Below, one piece after another: positions 1-8,765 of a DNA stretch of 64,000 nt. Origin of the DNA: Clostridia bacterium. Lineage in GTDB: Bacteria > Bacillota > Clostridia > Christensenellales > Aristaeellaceae. How positions within the stretch are numbered: position 1 is the first letter of the stretch; every line of letters starts with the position of its first letter. The position numbers and the translations under genes are program-made. The notes below the pieces were generated by a model. The model saw nothing but the letters and a program-made list of their open reading frames with translations. It did no database searches and was not told where the DNA came from. Where the stretch lies: NCBI GenBank assembly GCA_017541105.1, contig JAFXZS010000010.1, positions 62,001 through 126,000 of the forward strand, written 5' to 3'.

Positions 1-366
1 GTTTTCCGCGCCAAAGCTGATCAGATCGGTCAGATCCACTGTGAAAGGCGCGTATCCGTAATGCTGCGCACCCGCTTTGCATCCGTTCACTTCCACCGTG
101 GCATTCATCATTGCCCCGTCCAGCCGAAGCAGTACACAGTCCCGGCTCCATGCTTCCGGAATGCGGATCATTTTCGTGTAGTTGCTGATTCCCCCCGTAA
201 AATATCCCATATCCGCCTGGGCAGGGGCGTCTTCGGTCACAGGGGTGCCGATCATGCCGTCGTGCGGAAGATGGACCACCGTCCCCGGATCCGTTTTCAG
301 CATTGCGGGAGAATCCAGAAATCCCCGCCTGAACGTCCAGTGATCATCGATACAGATACTGCGCAT
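1..366 (-). CDS. Glycoside hydrolase family 2 N-terminal fragment (beta-galactosidase/beta-glucuronidase type), partial
   Basis: The minus strand encodes 122 residues from an ATG at 366, preceded by a good AAGGAG site, and runs off the left edge. The peptide starts MRSICIDDHWTFRRG and contains LPHDGMIG, a YFTGGISNYTK stretch, LRLDGAMMNATVEVNG and YGYAPFTVDLTDLI. This is the usual order of the sugar-binding jelly-roll domain of GH2 enzymes: a 'W.F' opening, 'LPHD', a Y..G/Y.K stretch, then 'F.G....V.VNG...G.H.GGY.PF..DLT'. The catalytic barrel lies outside the window, so substrate (galactoside, glucuronide or other) cannot be decided. No signal peptide is visible, which suggests an intracellular enzyme acting on imported oligosaccharides. 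Confidence 0.8.
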   Translation of the reverse strand, partial: MRSICIDDHWTFRRGFLDSPAMLKTDPGTVVHLPHDGMIGTPVTEDAPAQADMGYFTGGISNYTKMIRIPEAWSRDCVLLRLDGAMMNATVEVNGCKAGAQHYGYAPFTVDLTDLISFGAEN

Positions 367-425
367 GTCCTGTTCTCCTTCCCTGCCTGTTCAGAATGTC
401 CCGCCGGCCGGCACCGGAATCCGCT

Positions 426-2312
426 TTATGAATCGTGCGCCTTCTCTTCTTCCGCCTTCATCCTTCTCTGCTTTTCCATCCAGACGGTCAGTACGGCCAC
501 ATCCGCGGGGTTGACTCCGGGAATCCGTCCGGCGGCTGCCAGGGACACCGGCTTCTGCCGCGCCAGCTTCTGCCGGGCTTCCAGCCGCAGATGCTCCATC
601 TGTTCATACGGAAGATCTTCCGGCAGCAGCATCTCCTCCATGCGGCGGGCCTGCTCAATCAGGTGCTGCTGTTTTTCGAGATAACCTGCGTATTTGACGG
701 AAATCTCCGTCTGCTCCGCCGCGGCCGGGGATACCTCCCGCCACTCCGGTTTCAGCGCCTGAAGGTCTGCCAGGTGAATCTCCGGCCGTTTCAGCAGTTC
801 CTCCGCGTTTAGGGATCCGGCCGTCTCCGGCTGTCCCTTCTCCCGCAGGAAGCTGTTCAGCGCTTCCCCCGGCGCAAAGCGGGTTGTGCGCAGCGCGTGT
901 ATCAGGCGCTCCGCCTCCTCCCGTTTCCGGCGCATGCGCTCCAGCCGTTCCTCCGAAGCCAGGCCGGCACGGAAGCCGATTTCCGTCAGCCGCAGGTCCG
1001 CGTTGTCCTGCCGCAGATACAGCCGGTGCTCCGCCCGGGATGTCATCATCCGGTAGGGTTCGTCCGTCCCCTTGGTGGTCAGATCATCCGTCAGGACGCC
1101 GATATAAGCCTGGTCCCGGGTCAGCAGCACCTGTTCCCGTCCCTGGATCCGCAATGCCGCGTTCATGCCGGCCAGCAAGCCCTGGCATGCCGCCTCCTCA
1201 TATCCGCTGGTTCCGTTGATCTGCCCGGCAAAGAACAGTCCGCTGATTCGCAGGCTTTCCAGTGTGGGCCTGAGTTCCAGGCTGTCGATGCAGTCGTATT
1301 CGATGGCGTATCCGAGCCGGGTAAATTCGCACCTGCGCAGTCCCGGGATGGTCCGGTACATAGCCCACTGAACATCCTCCGGCATGGAGGTGGACATGCC
1401 CTGCACGTACCATTCCCGGCTCTCCTTCCCCTCCGGCTCCAGGAAGATCTGGTGCCGTTCCTTGTCCGCGAACCGGACCACCTTGTCCTCAATGCTGGGG
1501 CAGTAGCGGGGTCCGATCCCGTGAATCTTTCCGCTGTACAGGGGAGCCCGGTCCAGATTGTCCAGAATAATCCGGTGGGTCTCCGGCGTGGTCCAGGTCA
1601 GGTAGCAGCTGTAGGTATTCTCCAGTTTCCGGTCCGTCAGAAAGGAGAAGGGAACCACCGGTTCGTCTCCCTTCTGTTCCTGCATCTCGTCAAAGTCCAC
1701 CGTCCGTACATCCACCCGGGCAGGAGTGCCCGTTTTGAACCGGCGGAGCTCAAATCCCAGATCCGAAAGGCTGCGGGACAGCAGCGAAGCGTTCATCAGG
1801 CCCTGGGGCCCTCCGTCATGCCGGTGCTCTCCGATAATGATGCTTCCCTTCAGATACACGCCGGTGGCTGCAACCACTGCCCGGCAGGGAATTCTCGCGC
1901 CGGTCGCCGTAGTCACAGCCACCACTTTCTGATTCTCTGTTTCGATGGATGCGGCTTCCCCCTGGCGCACCGTCAGGTGCTCCTGTGTCATGAGGGCTTT
2001 CCGCATCCGGTTCTGATATGCCTGCTTGTCCGCCTGCGCCCGCAGGGAATGAACCGCCGGGCCTTTCCCCATGTTCAGCATCCGGCTTTGAAGAAAAGTA
2101 TCGTCAATCGCCAGGCCCATCTCACCGCCCAGCGCGTCCAGTTCCCGTACCAGATGTCCCTTGGCGGAGCCGCCGATGACGGGATTGCAGGCCATCAGCG
2201 CAATCCCGTCCATGTTCAGCGTCAGCAGCAGTGTATCGATACCCATCCGGGCGGAGGCCAGCGCCGCTTCACAGCCGGCATGCCCCCCGCCGATTACCAC
2301 CAGGTCCGCCAT
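426..2312 (-). CDS. mnmG: tRNA uridine-5-carboxymethylaminomethyl(34) synthesis enzyme MnmG (GidA)
   Basis: FAD-dependent subunit of the MnmE-MnmG complex, which installs cmnm5U at the wobble position of certain tRNAs in the cytoplasm. The 628-residue length matches the family. The N-terminus carries the FAD dinucleotide-binding motif (VIGGGHAGCEAA, about residues 6-17), followed by the family signatures GPRYCPSIEDK, EYDCIDSLELRPTLES and, near residue 370, GQINGTSGYEEAA. The C-terminal helical domain is present. The start lies one base after the stop of the upstream Ig-like gene (TGA-C-ATG), so translation is probably coupled. The usual neighbour mnmE is not in the window. Confidence 0.97.
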   Translation of the reverse strand: MADLVVIGGGHAGCEAALASARMGIDTLLLTLNMDGIALMACNPVIGGSAKGHLVRELDALGGEMGLAIDDTFLQSRMLNMGKGPAVHSLRAQADKQAYQNRMRKALMTQEHLTVRQGEAASIETENQKVVAVTTATGARIPCRAVVAATGVYLKGSIIIGEHRHDGGPQGLMNASLLSRSLSDLGFELRRFKTGTPARVDVRTVDFDEMQEQKGDEPVVPFSFLTDRKLENTYSCYLTWTTPETHRIILDNLDRAPLYSGKIHGIGPRYCPSIEDKVVRFADKERHQIFLEPEGKESREWYVQGMSTSMPEDVQWAMYRTIPGLRRCEFTRLGYAIEYDCIDSLELRPTLESLRISGLFFAGQINGTSGYEEAACQGLLAGMNAALRIQGREQVLLTRDQAYIGVLTDDLTTKGTDEPYRMMTSRAEHRLYLRQDNADLRLTEIGFRAGLASEERLERMRRKREEAERLIHALRTTRFAPGEALNSFLREKGQPETAGSLNAEELLKRPEIHLADLQALKPEWREVSPAAAEQTEISVKYAGYLEKQQHLIEQARRMEEMLLPEDLPYEQMEHLRLEARQKLARQKPVSLAAAGRIPGVNPADVAVLTVWMEKQRRMKAEEEKAHDS

Positions 2313-2313
2313 G

Positions 2314-4530
2314 TCAGCCTATTCCGTCCTCCTTCAGAACATTGTTATCGTCATCATCGTCTTCAGGTTCGTCGGTCTCCGGCCGGGAAGCAGGCTCCCC
2401 GTAATGGTCGGAGAAAATGGACTGGCAGGGGACACGGTCATCCTCGGGAATCATCCACTTCTGTCCGTTGTCAAATTCGAATCCCGTTACTGTCACAATC
2501 ACATAGCCCAGGGTTCCCGGTTCCTCATAGCCGTTGAAATTGAACCTGCCGTGCATGGTCCGGTCTCCGGGCTGCAGCTCCATGGGATAGCTCCCCTCGA
2601 AGAACGTGCTCTCCCCGTCCTTGTTGCAAACCATCTCATACCCCTGCGTATCGTAGCACTTCACGGTAAAGTAAACCGCACGGACTGTCTGGTTGCTGGT
2701 GTTCCACATGGACAGCTTGATCTTGTTGTTCTTGTCGATCCAGGAACTCTCCACCTTGACCGCGCCGTTAAAGTCGTCTACCAGGACTTCCGTGGTGGCG
2801 GTATATCCGCCGTCCTCGGTCGTGGCGGTCAGGGTCGCGGATCCTTCCCGCTGTCCGGTCACGCGGCCGGTATTCGTACCGGCGGTGCGGACGGAGGCGG
2901 TATAAGTATCGCTGCTGCTCCAGTGCACCCGCTGGTTGCTCGCGTTCTTCGGCAGGATCGTCGGCCGGATGTCCAGCGTGCCGTCCAGCTGTACATAGTA
3001 TGTATCCGCGGACAGCTCAATCCCTTCCACCGGCTGGGTCACGTTCACCACATAAGTCCCCTGGCGGCCGGATCCGTCTTTGGCGGTCGCCACGATCTTC
3101 GCCTGGCCGCGGCTGACAGCGGTGACCATTCCGTTCTGATCCACCGTGGCGATCTTCGGCGACAGGCTCCTGAAGGTGACATCCTTGATTGTCGCGTCCT
3201 CCGGGTACACCTCCCAGTCCAGCTGCTGGCTGGTATGCACGGGGAAAGACAGCCCCGGCGCTGTCTGGAAGGTGATCTTCGTCACCATCTGAATCACGCT
3301 GACCGCCACATCGGCGCTGATATCGGGATTGGAATTGCTGGTGCAGGTAACGTAGCATTCACCTGCCCGCCGGCCGGTAATCTGGCCGTTGCGCACGGTG
3401 GCGATGCTTTCGTCGGAAGAGGTCCATGTCACAGACCGGTCGTTGGCGCTCTGGGGCAGCACGTTGACCTTCAGCTGCACACTCCGTCCCGTGGCCACCG
3501 TCACATCATACTGGCCGACAACAATGTCTGTCACATCCTGGGTCACGTTCAGCACGACGCTGCCCACCACATTGGATCCGTCCGCCGCCTTGGCGTCAAT
3601 GGTCACCCGGCCCTTGGTCAGTCCGGTCACCACGCCGTCCTCATCCACGGTGGCGATCTTCGGGTTCCGGGAGGTCCAGGTCACCTTCTGAATCGTGGCG
3701 GTATCCGGAGTAAACACCGCATCCAGCTGCATGCTTCCGCCGGCGGAAACGCTCTTGAAGGGGGCGTCAACGGTAATCTTCTTCACCGGTTCGATGACCA
3801 GCACATGGAAGGTTTCGGTCACTTCCGGATTCTGGACGCTGCTGATCGTCAGGTCGCACTCGCCGCATTCCACACCCTTCAGTTCCTTGCCGTTGACAAT
3901 CTTGGCCACACCTACGTCATCCGTTTCGAAGAGGATCTTCCGGTTGGTGGCGTCCTCGGGCGTGCATACCGCGTTCAGCAGCGCGCTCTTCCCCGCGGGG
4001 AGAACGATCACCCGGTTCGTCAGGATAAACGGATCCTCCGTCCCGTCCGGTTCCTGGGTCTCATCCGGCTCCAGGCCGTCCGGATTCACGGTTTCCGCCG
4101 GATCCGCTGCTTCCTGGGTAAGGCCGAGCAGCTCCAGGATGTACTCGTCATCCGGTTCGTACACCTGCAGGTTCTTGGTGCTCAGCGTCACCTTCGTCAC
4201 CCGGCGGGATACGGTGATCTGGATGGAAGTCTTCTTCAGCAGCTTCCCGTTCCGGTTCAGGGACGCCGTCACGATCGCCGTGCCCCGGGCCAGCGCGTGA
4301 ATCGTGCCGTCGCTGTCCACCGAGCAGATCTTCTTATTGTTCACCGTATAGGAGATGGTTCCGTCCGTATCAAACTTACCGTCCCGCAGAATCACGGGAT
4401 AGCCCTCATCTCCCTCAAAAAGCGTCATGGTCCTGTCTTCATACATAAAGACGTCCGCCGCCAGCGCCGGCACAGCCGCCAGCAGGCAGATCATGCACAG
4501 TACCATCAGCGCCGCCAGTTTTCTTTTCAT
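2314..4530 (-). CDS. Secreted multi-domain bacterial Ig-like (BIG2) protein
   Basis: About 738 residues from ATG 4530, chosen because GAGGAG precedes it and a clear signal peptide follows (MKRKLAALMVL, hydrophobic core, ALA|AD cleavage). At least five tandem BIG2-type units follow, each with a 'W/F.S.NP.IATVD..G.VTG...G...I.A...DGS' core. They are preceded by an acidic, Pro/Asp/Glu-rich insertion near residues 140-170. The last ~200 residues form a different domain with an 'IDKNNKIKLSMWN' segment, and the tail is very acidic (EPEDDDDDNN). No sortase motif or C-terminal membrane anchor is seen, so it is probably released or bound non-covalently to the envelope. Its coupling to mnmG downstream is unexpected for a surface protein. 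Confidence 0.85.
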   Translation of the reverse strand: MKRKLAALMVLCMICLLAAVPALAADVFMYEDRTMTLFEGDEGYPVILRDGKFDTDGTISYTVNNKKICSVDSDGTIHALARGTAIVTASLNRNGKLLKKTSIQITVSRRVTKVTLSTKNLQVYEPDDEYILELLGLTQEAADPAETVNPDGLEPDETQEPDGTEDPFILTNRVIVLPAGKSALLNAVCTPEDATNRKILFETDDVGVAKIVNGKELKGVECGECDLTISSVQNPEVTETFHVLVIEPVKKITVDAPFKSVSAGGSMQLDAVFTPDTATIQKVTWTSRNPKIATVDEDGVVTGLTKGRVTIDAKAADGSNVVGSVVLNVTQDVTDIVVGQYDVTVATGRSVQLKVNVLPQSANDRSVTWTSSDESIATVRNGQITGRRAGECYVTCTSNSNPDISADVAVSVIQMVTKITFQTAPGLSFPVHTSQQLDWEVYPEDATIKDVTFRSLSPKIATVDQNGMVTAVSRGQAKIVATAKDGSGRQGTYVVNVTQPVEGIELSADTYYVQLDGTLDIRPTILPKNASNQRVHWSSSDTYTASVRTAGTNTGRVTGQREGSATLTATTEDGGYTATTEVLVDDFNGAVKVESSWIDKNNKIKLSMWNTSNQTVRAVYFTVKCYDTQGYEMVCNKDGESTFFEGSYPMELQPGDRTMHGRFNFNGYEEPGTLGYVIVTVTGFEFDNGQKWMIPEDDRVPCQSIFSDHYGEPASRPETDEPEDDDDDNNVLKEDGIG

Positions 4531-4641
4531 GTCTCCTCTTCCTTTCCTTCCGGGGCGTTGTCTCACCCGGCTTTTCAATGATATGAACGAAGCTTCATTC
4601 CGGTTCCTTCCCGAAATTCTTCCGCAAAACAGAAAATCCGC

Positions 4642-4665
4642 AAAAAAGGAAGGCGATGCCGCCTT
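4642..4665 (-). terminator. Rho-independent terminator after ireB
   Basis: Read on the minus strand, a 6-bp stem (AAGGCG/CGCCTT) with a GCAT loop is followed by CC and six T. It lies directly downstream of the ireB stop and separates it from the BIG2-mnmG unit. Confidence 0.75.
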
Positions 4666-4682
4666 GGGCGCCGCCTGTCCGA

Positions 4683-4937
4683 TCAGTGCGTTTCGATATA
4701 GGAGCGAACCAGCTCCTCCAGCAGGGTATCCCGCTCCACCCGGCCGATCAGGCTTCGGGCGGCGTTGTAGCTGGTAATGTAGGTGGGGTCTCCGGTTATG
4801 ATATAGCCGACCAGTTGATCCACCGGATCATATCCTTTGACCTGCAGGGCCTGATATACGTACATCAGAATATCCTGCGCCTCATTCCCGGTTCCGACAA
4901 TCGGATTGTGCTTCATGGTGTTGAACTGCTCTTCCAC
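4683..4937 (-). CDS. ireB: IreB family regulatory phosphoprotein (UPF0297/YrzL)
   Basis: Small cytoplasmic protein (84 residues) of the IreB/YrzL family. In Enterococcus a member is a substrate of the Ser/Thr kinase IreK and affects cephalosporin resistance; elsewhere its role is poorly known. Family hallmarks are visible: FNTMKHN near the N-terminus, [19 protein letters not shown], the 'SGDPxYI'-like [15 protein letters not shown] and [15 protein letters not shown] start at 4937 is preferred over the upstream ATG at 4970 because AGGGAGG lies just before it and the length then fits the family. In many Firmicutes ireB sits next to yqgF (ruvX) and a DUF1292 gene, but here it stands alone with its own promoter and terminator. 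Confidence 0.9.
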   Translation of the reverse strand: MEEQFNTMKHNPIVGTGNEAQDILMYVYQALQVKGYDPVDQLVGYIITGDPTYITSYNAARSLIGRVERDTLLEELVRSYIETH

Positions 4938-4977
4938 ACCGATCCCTCCCTGCCTGCTGTGCTGTTGCATTTCTGAT

Positions 4978-5006
4978 ATTATACCCTATCAGGTGCATGC
5001 TGGCAA
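4978..5006 (-). promoter_or_regulatory. Sigma-A type promoter of ireB
   Basis: Minus strand: TTGCCA (5006-5001), 17-bp spacer, perfect TATAAT (4983-4978), about 40 bp upstream of the chosen GTG start. Confidence 0.75.
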
Positions 5007-5116
5007 GCACTCTGCGGCTCTTTTCCGGGAAATCTCCAAAATCTTTCTTCCGGCCTGTTTCTGTGGTAAACTGTCCGCAGAGCCGTCATACGGCCGGAAG
5101 CCGAAAGGAGCCCGCT

Positions 5117-5704
5117 ATGTCTGAAGAAAACCTTGTCTGTGAAGAAATCCGCTGCGAGCATCTGGTGCAGGACCAGTGGATCGATTTCCGCCGTTCCGCT
5201 TACCGTTTCCCGGATGGGCGTGTCTTTGAGCCCTATTACAGCTATACCCGCCGGGATTACGCCGTCATCGTCGCTTCCGACGAAGGCGGAGATTTCCTGT
5301 GCGTCCGCCAGTTCCGCCAGGGGCTGCGGCAGGTTACCACCGAGTTCCCCGCCGGCGGCATTGAGCTGATGGACGCGAATCCGGAATCCCGGACACAGCA
5401 CGCGCTTGCGGCTGCCCGGCGGGAACTGCAGGAGGAGACCGGGTTCGTCTCGGACAGCTGGGAACACCTGCTGACCGTGCCGGCCCAGGCGACCCTGTCG
5501 GACAACTACGCTTATATCTTCCGGGCAAAAAACTGCCGTCCGGCATCCGGCCAGAAGCTGGATGATATGGAACTGCTGAAGGTACAGAAGCACACTGCGG
5601 ATGAAATTGAAGACATGATCTCCTCCGGCCGCTTTCAGCAGGCCGTGCATATCCTGGCCTGGCTGTTGGCGCAGCGGCAGAAGGACGGAGCGAAAAACCG
5701 GTAG
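5117..5704 (+). CDS. NUDIX hydrolase, ADP-ribose pyrophosphatase-like
   Basis: A 195-residue cytosolic NUDIX protein starting at ATG 5117 behind AAAGGAG; the reading frame is open further upstream but has no site there. The domain order fits the ADP-ribose/NDP-sugar pyrophosphatase branch. An N-terminal strand region (FRRSAYRFPDGRVF) is followed by 'CVRQFRQGLRQVTTEFPAGGIE' and the core AARRELQEETGF, which supplies the REUxEE metal-binding residues. A short insertion separates the first glycine of the Nudix box from the RELxEE helix (MDANPESRTQH), so the spacing is longer than the textbook box. Hydrolysis of ADP-ribose is inferred from family resemblance; the exact substrate is not readable. 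Confidence 0.85.
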   Translation: MSEENLVCEEIRCEHLVQDQWIDFRRSAYRFPDGRVFEPYYSYTRRDYAVIVASDEGGDFLCVRQFRQGLRQVTTEFPAGGIELMDANPESRTQHALAAARRELQEETGFVSDSWEHLLTVPAQATLSDNYAYIFRAKNCRPASGQKLDDMELLKVQKHTADEIEDMISSGRFQQAVHILAWLLAQRQKDGAKNR

Positions 5705-5726
5705 CTTTTTTGCACAGAAAAAAAAC

Positions 5727-5755
5727 TTGTATCCGTTTTTTCCGTAATACATAAT
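5727..5755 (+). promoter_or_regulatory. Promoter of the alanine dehydrogenase gene
   Basis: TTGTAT (5727-5732), 17-bp spacer, CATAAT (5750-5755), about 45 bp before the ald start codon. The -35 is weak and the -10 good. Confidence 0.55.
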
Positions 5756-5799
5756 GAAAAAGATTCGGGCTGAATGAAATAACGAAAGGATGGTTCCCA

Positions 5800-6915
5800 A
5801 TGAAAATCGGTTGCGTGAAAGAGATTAAGAACAATGAATTCCGTGTCGGCCTGACCCCGGATAACGTGCGGGCCTATATTGCCGCCGGGCATCATGTATA
5901 TATCGAAATGGGCGCCGGCATCGGCTCCGGTTTCTCCGACAGTGAATATGTGGCGGCAGGCGCCTCCCTGATCGACAATCCCGCGGATGTCTGGCATCTC
6001 GTGGATATGATGGTTAAGGTCAAGGAACCGCTGGAATGCGAATATCCCCTCTTCCGGGAAGGTCTGATCCTGTACACCTATCTCCATCTGGCTGCCGATA
6101 AGCAGCAGATGGACGCGCTGCTGCGGGGAAAGGTCAATGCGGTAGCGTATGAAACCCTGCAGGAAAAGGATCGTTCCCTGCCGCTGCTGGCCCCCATGAG
6201 CCAGATTGCCGGCCGCCTCTCCATTCAGGAAGGCGCCAAGTATCTGGAAAAGAAATTCGGCGGGGAAGGCATCCTGCTGGCCGGTGTGCCCGGAACCCCG
6301 AAAGCCAATGTCGTCATTCTCGGCGGCGGCACCGTCGGCATGAACGCCTGCAAAATCGCCGTGGGCATGGGGGCCAATGTCACCATCCTGGATATCAGCC
6401 TGAAGCGGCTGGAGGAACTGGACAACATGTTCGGCGCCCATATCCAGACGCTGGTCTCCAATGACAGCAATGTGGAGCGCGTGCTGAAGGACGCGGACCT
6501 GGTCATCGGTTCCGTGCTGATTCCCGGCGGCTCCACCCCCAAGCTCTTCAAGCAGAAGTACCTGAAGGAAATGAAGGACGGCGCGGTCTTCGTCGATGTG
6601 GCCATTGACCAGGGCGGCTGCGGCGAATCCTCCCATGTCACCACCCATGACGATCCGGTGTACAAGCTGGACGGCGTGGTGCATTACTGTGTGGGCAACA
6701 TGCCCGGTGCCGTCCCGCGGACCAGCACCATCGCCCTGACCAACGCGACCGTTCGCTACGGGCTGGAAATCGCGGCAGCGGGGCTGGAAGATGCCTGCCG
6801 CAGAAGCGAAGTCATTTGTTCCGGCGTCAACACGTACCTGGGGCAGCTTACCAACAGAAACGTTGCTGCCGCGCATGGGTACGAATGTGCGAACCTTCTG
6901 GAAATCCTGAAATAA
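5800..6915 (+). CDS. ald: Alanine dehydrogenase
   Basis: Catalyses NAD-linked interconversion of L-alanine with pyruvate and ammonium in the cytosol. The 371-residue length is exactly that of the family. It opens with MKIGCVKEIKNNEFRVGLTP (substrate-binding R15), continues with the M.VKVKEP motif (K75 region) and a YTYLHLA segment carrying the catalytic His near residue 96. The NAD-binding motif VVILGGGTVGMNACK lies near residue 170, and the C-terminal 'NMPGAVPRTST' signature is present. GAAAGGA precedes the ATG. The gene has its own promoter and a strong terminator, so it is monocistronic. Confidence 0.97.
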   Translation: MKIGCVKEIKNNEFRVGLTPDNVRAYIAAGHHVYIEMGAGIGSGFSDSEYVAAGASLIDNPADVWHLVDMMVKVKEPLECEYPLFREGLILYTYLHLAADKQQMDALLRGKVNAVAYETLQEKDRSLPLLAPMSQIAGRLSIQEGAKYLEKKFGGEGILLAGVPGTPKANVVILGGGTVGMNACKIAVGMGANVTILDISLKRLEELDNMFGAHIQTLVSNDSNVERVLKDADLVIGSVLIPGGSTPKLFKQKYLKEMKDGAVFVDVAIDQGGCGESSHVTTHDDPVYKLDGVVHYCVGNMPGAVPRTSTIALTNATVRYGLEIAAAGLEDACRRSEVICSGVNTYLGQLTNRNVAAAHGYECANLLEILK

Positions 6916-7003
6916 GGCCGTTCGGCCTGGCCCGTTTTCCCCGTTTCACGGCGGGTACCTGCCTGCGGCTGTGTCCTTTCCGCCGGCGGACGCACCGCAA
7001 AAG

Positions 7004-7039
7004 CGCCGGGGCAGTTTGCGCACTGCCCCGGCGTTTTTT
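7004..7039 (+). terminator. Strong terminator between convergent ald and uxuB-like genes
   Basis: A perfect 12-bp GC-rich stem (CGCCGGGGCAGT, 7004-7015, with its complement at 7022-7033) and a 6-nt loop are followed by six T. On the minus strand the same stem is followed by CTTTTG, so it may also serve the convergent gene ending at 7049. Confidence 0.9.
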
Positions 7040-7048
7040 GGATTCCTT

Positions 7049-8662
7049 TCAGCTGTTCAGAACCTTCTTCAGCGTATCCCGGACCGCTCCGGGGCCCCGG
7101 ATCTCTTCCAGGAAGTATCCTGTAATCCGGTCCCCCAGCGGACAGGCCGTCAGATCGCTGCCGAAGATCATCGGATTGGACAGGATCGGGCGCAGCCTGT
7201 CCCCGCAGGTTTCCGGCTTTCCCAGCTCGATGCCGGCCAGCAGGGCGCGCAGCTCCTCCAGCAGCGGATCCCCGGACAGCGGCATGGCATTCCCCTGGTC
7301 GTCCACCCCCAGCAGATAGCGGAGCCAGCCGGCAATGGCCAGCGGCAGCGCGACCAGCTGATCCATGGAGCGGTTTTCCGCCAGATAGCTTTTGATGGTC
7401 TCGCCGAAGCGGATGCCCACCTTCTGCGACGTATCCGTCGCGATGCGCTGCGGCGCGTCCGGCATGAAGGGATTGGGCAGGCGCTCTTCCATGACTTCAT
7501 CGATAAAGGCTTTGGGGCTGAGAATACCCGGATCCGTCACCACCGGCAGCCCTTCCTGGTATCCCAGGCGCCGGATCAGCCGGACCAGATCCTCATCCTT
7601 CATCTCCTCCCGGATCAGGGTATAGCCCAGCAGGCAGCCGTAGACCGCCAGCGCGGTATGCAGCGGGTTCAGGCAGGTGGTCACCTTCATGCGTTCCGTC
7701 TTGTTCACGGTGTCCCGGTCCGTAAAGTATACGCCGGCTTTTTCCAGCGGCGGGCGGCCGTTGGGAAACTGGTCCTCAATGACAAGATACTGGGCCTTTT
7801 CAGCGTTGACAAACGGCGCCACAAAGGTGCCGCGGGGTGTTTCCATCGGCGCCATGCCCTCAATTCCGGCTTCCTCCAGCATTTTCTGCACCTCCGGCGC
7901 GGGCCGGGGGGTGATCTTGTCAATCATGCTCCAGGGAAAGGATACCTGTGTCCTGTCCGACAGCCAGGCAACGAAGCTCTCCGGCACGAAACCGTTGGCA
8001 TGCCAGGCATGGGCGATCTCCAGGATGCTGCTCTGCAGCTTTTCCCCGTTATGGCTGCAGTTATCCATGCTTACGACGGCCAGCGGTTTCCGCCCGTTCT
8101 GATACCGGTGGAACAGCAGGGCCGTAACGATGGTCATCGCGTGGCGTGCCTGGTCCGGACCGTTCTTCAGATCTTCCTCGACCGTCTTCAGATAGCTGCC
8201 GTTGATCTGCCGGAGGGCATATCCCTTCTCGGTGATGGTAAAGCTGACCATCTGCAGGGACGGCGCGGCAAAGGCTTTCAGCAGGCGTGCATAGTCTTCC
8301 TTTTCCGCGGGCTGGGCCACCAGGGCCTCTGAAACGGACCCGACGATTTCCTTGTCAATTGTGGCGTCCGCGTTCAGGGTTACGCTCATGGTCAGGTTAT
8401 CATACCCGCCGTAGATCATCCGGATGTTATCCACATCAAACGTGTCCGCGGCGATAATGCCCCGGTCCGACAGCCCCGCGTCCAGCAGGCGCTGCTGAAG
8501 CACGGCGATGAACGCCCGGAAAATATTGCCCGCGCCGAAATGGACCCACAGCGGATCCAGATCCGTCTTTTTCCGCATGAGCTCGACATCGTACCCCGGC
8601 AGCCGGACGCCGGCACGTTCCCAGCCGGCCCTGTCCCGGAGGGATTCAAGATTCACTTTCAT
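7049..8662 (-). CDS. uxuB: Mannitol dehydrogenase family oxidoreductase, probably fructuronate/tagaturonate reductase (UxuB-like)
   Basis: NAD(P)-dependent polyol/hexuronate reductase of 537 residues. ATG 8662 is chosen because GAAGGAG lies 11 bases upstream; a GTG four codons earlier overlaps that site. The N-terminal Rossmann region includes 'WVHFGAGNIFRAF', typical of the mannitol-2-dehydrogenase/fructuronate reductase group. 'VSMDNCSHNGEK' and 'SFPWSMIDKITPRP' follow, and the C-terminal catalytic domain contains 'LNPLHTALAVYG' with the lysine/asparagine-rich active-site region. It is the last gene of the dctPQM transcription unit, which supports a role reducing a hexuronate delivered by that transporter. 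Family assignment is firm; the exact keto-acid substrate is inferred from context. Confidence 0.85.
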   Translation of the reverse strand: MKVNLESLRDRAGWERAGVRLPGYDVELMRKKTDLDPLWVHFGAGNIFRAFIAVLQQRLLDAGLSDRGIIAADTFDVDNIRMIYGGYDNLTMSVTLNADATIDKEIVGSVSEALVAQPAEKEDYARLLKAFAAPSLQMVSFTITEKGYALRQINGSYLKTVEEDLKNGPDQARHAMTIVTALLFHRYQNGRKPLAVVSMDNCSHNGEKLQSSILEIAHAWHANGFVPESFVAWLSDRTQVSFPWSMIDKITPRPAPEVQKMLEEAGIEGMAPMETPRGTFVAPFVNAEKAQYLVIEDQFPNGRPPLEKAGVYFTDRDTVNKTERMKVTTCLNPLHTALAVYGCLLGYTLIREEMKDEDLVRLIRRLGYQEGLPVVTDPGILSPKAFIDEVMEERLPNPFMPDAPQRIATDTSQKVGIRFGETIKSYLAENRSMDQLVALPLAIAGWLRYLLGVDDQGNAMPLSGDPLLEELRALLAGIELGKPETCGDRLRPILSNPMIFGSDLTACPLGDRITGYFLEEIRGPGAVRDTLKKVLNS

Positions 8663-8685
8663 TGATACGTACACTCCTTCATCGG

Positions 8686-8738
8686 CATACCGGAACAGGG
8701 GATTCCCTTCTCCCCTTCGGACTTCCGGTATGTTTTTT
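8686..8738. promoter_or_regulatory. Hairpin between dctM and uxuB-like gene
   Basis: A perfect 10-bp stem (CATACCGGAA, 8686-8695, with TTCCGGTATG, 8723-8732) encloses a 27-nt loop that has smaller GGGA/TCCC pairing. Six T follow only on the plus strand; on the minus strand (the operon sense) the run precedes the stem. In the operon it therefore looks like an RNA-processing or stability hairpin rather than a terminator. Confidence 0.55.
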
Positions 8739-8765
8739 CAGGTATTCAGGGGATTGTGTTCCCTG

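Noticed and set aside
897..2537. Long open frame opposite mnmG
   Set aside because: It is antisense to a well-supported gene, has no ribosome site or recognisable motif, and its Pro/Arg/His-rich composition is that of a GC-rich shadow frame.
2161..4581. 806-codon open frame opposite the BIG2 gene
   Set aside because: Antisense shadow; the minus strand has a signal peptide, tandem BIG2 units and a ribosome site.
4906..5124. Plus-strand 72-codon frame spanning the ireB promoter and NUDIX start
   Set aside because: It covers promoter sequence and overlaps the supported NUDIX start in another frame without any ribosome site.
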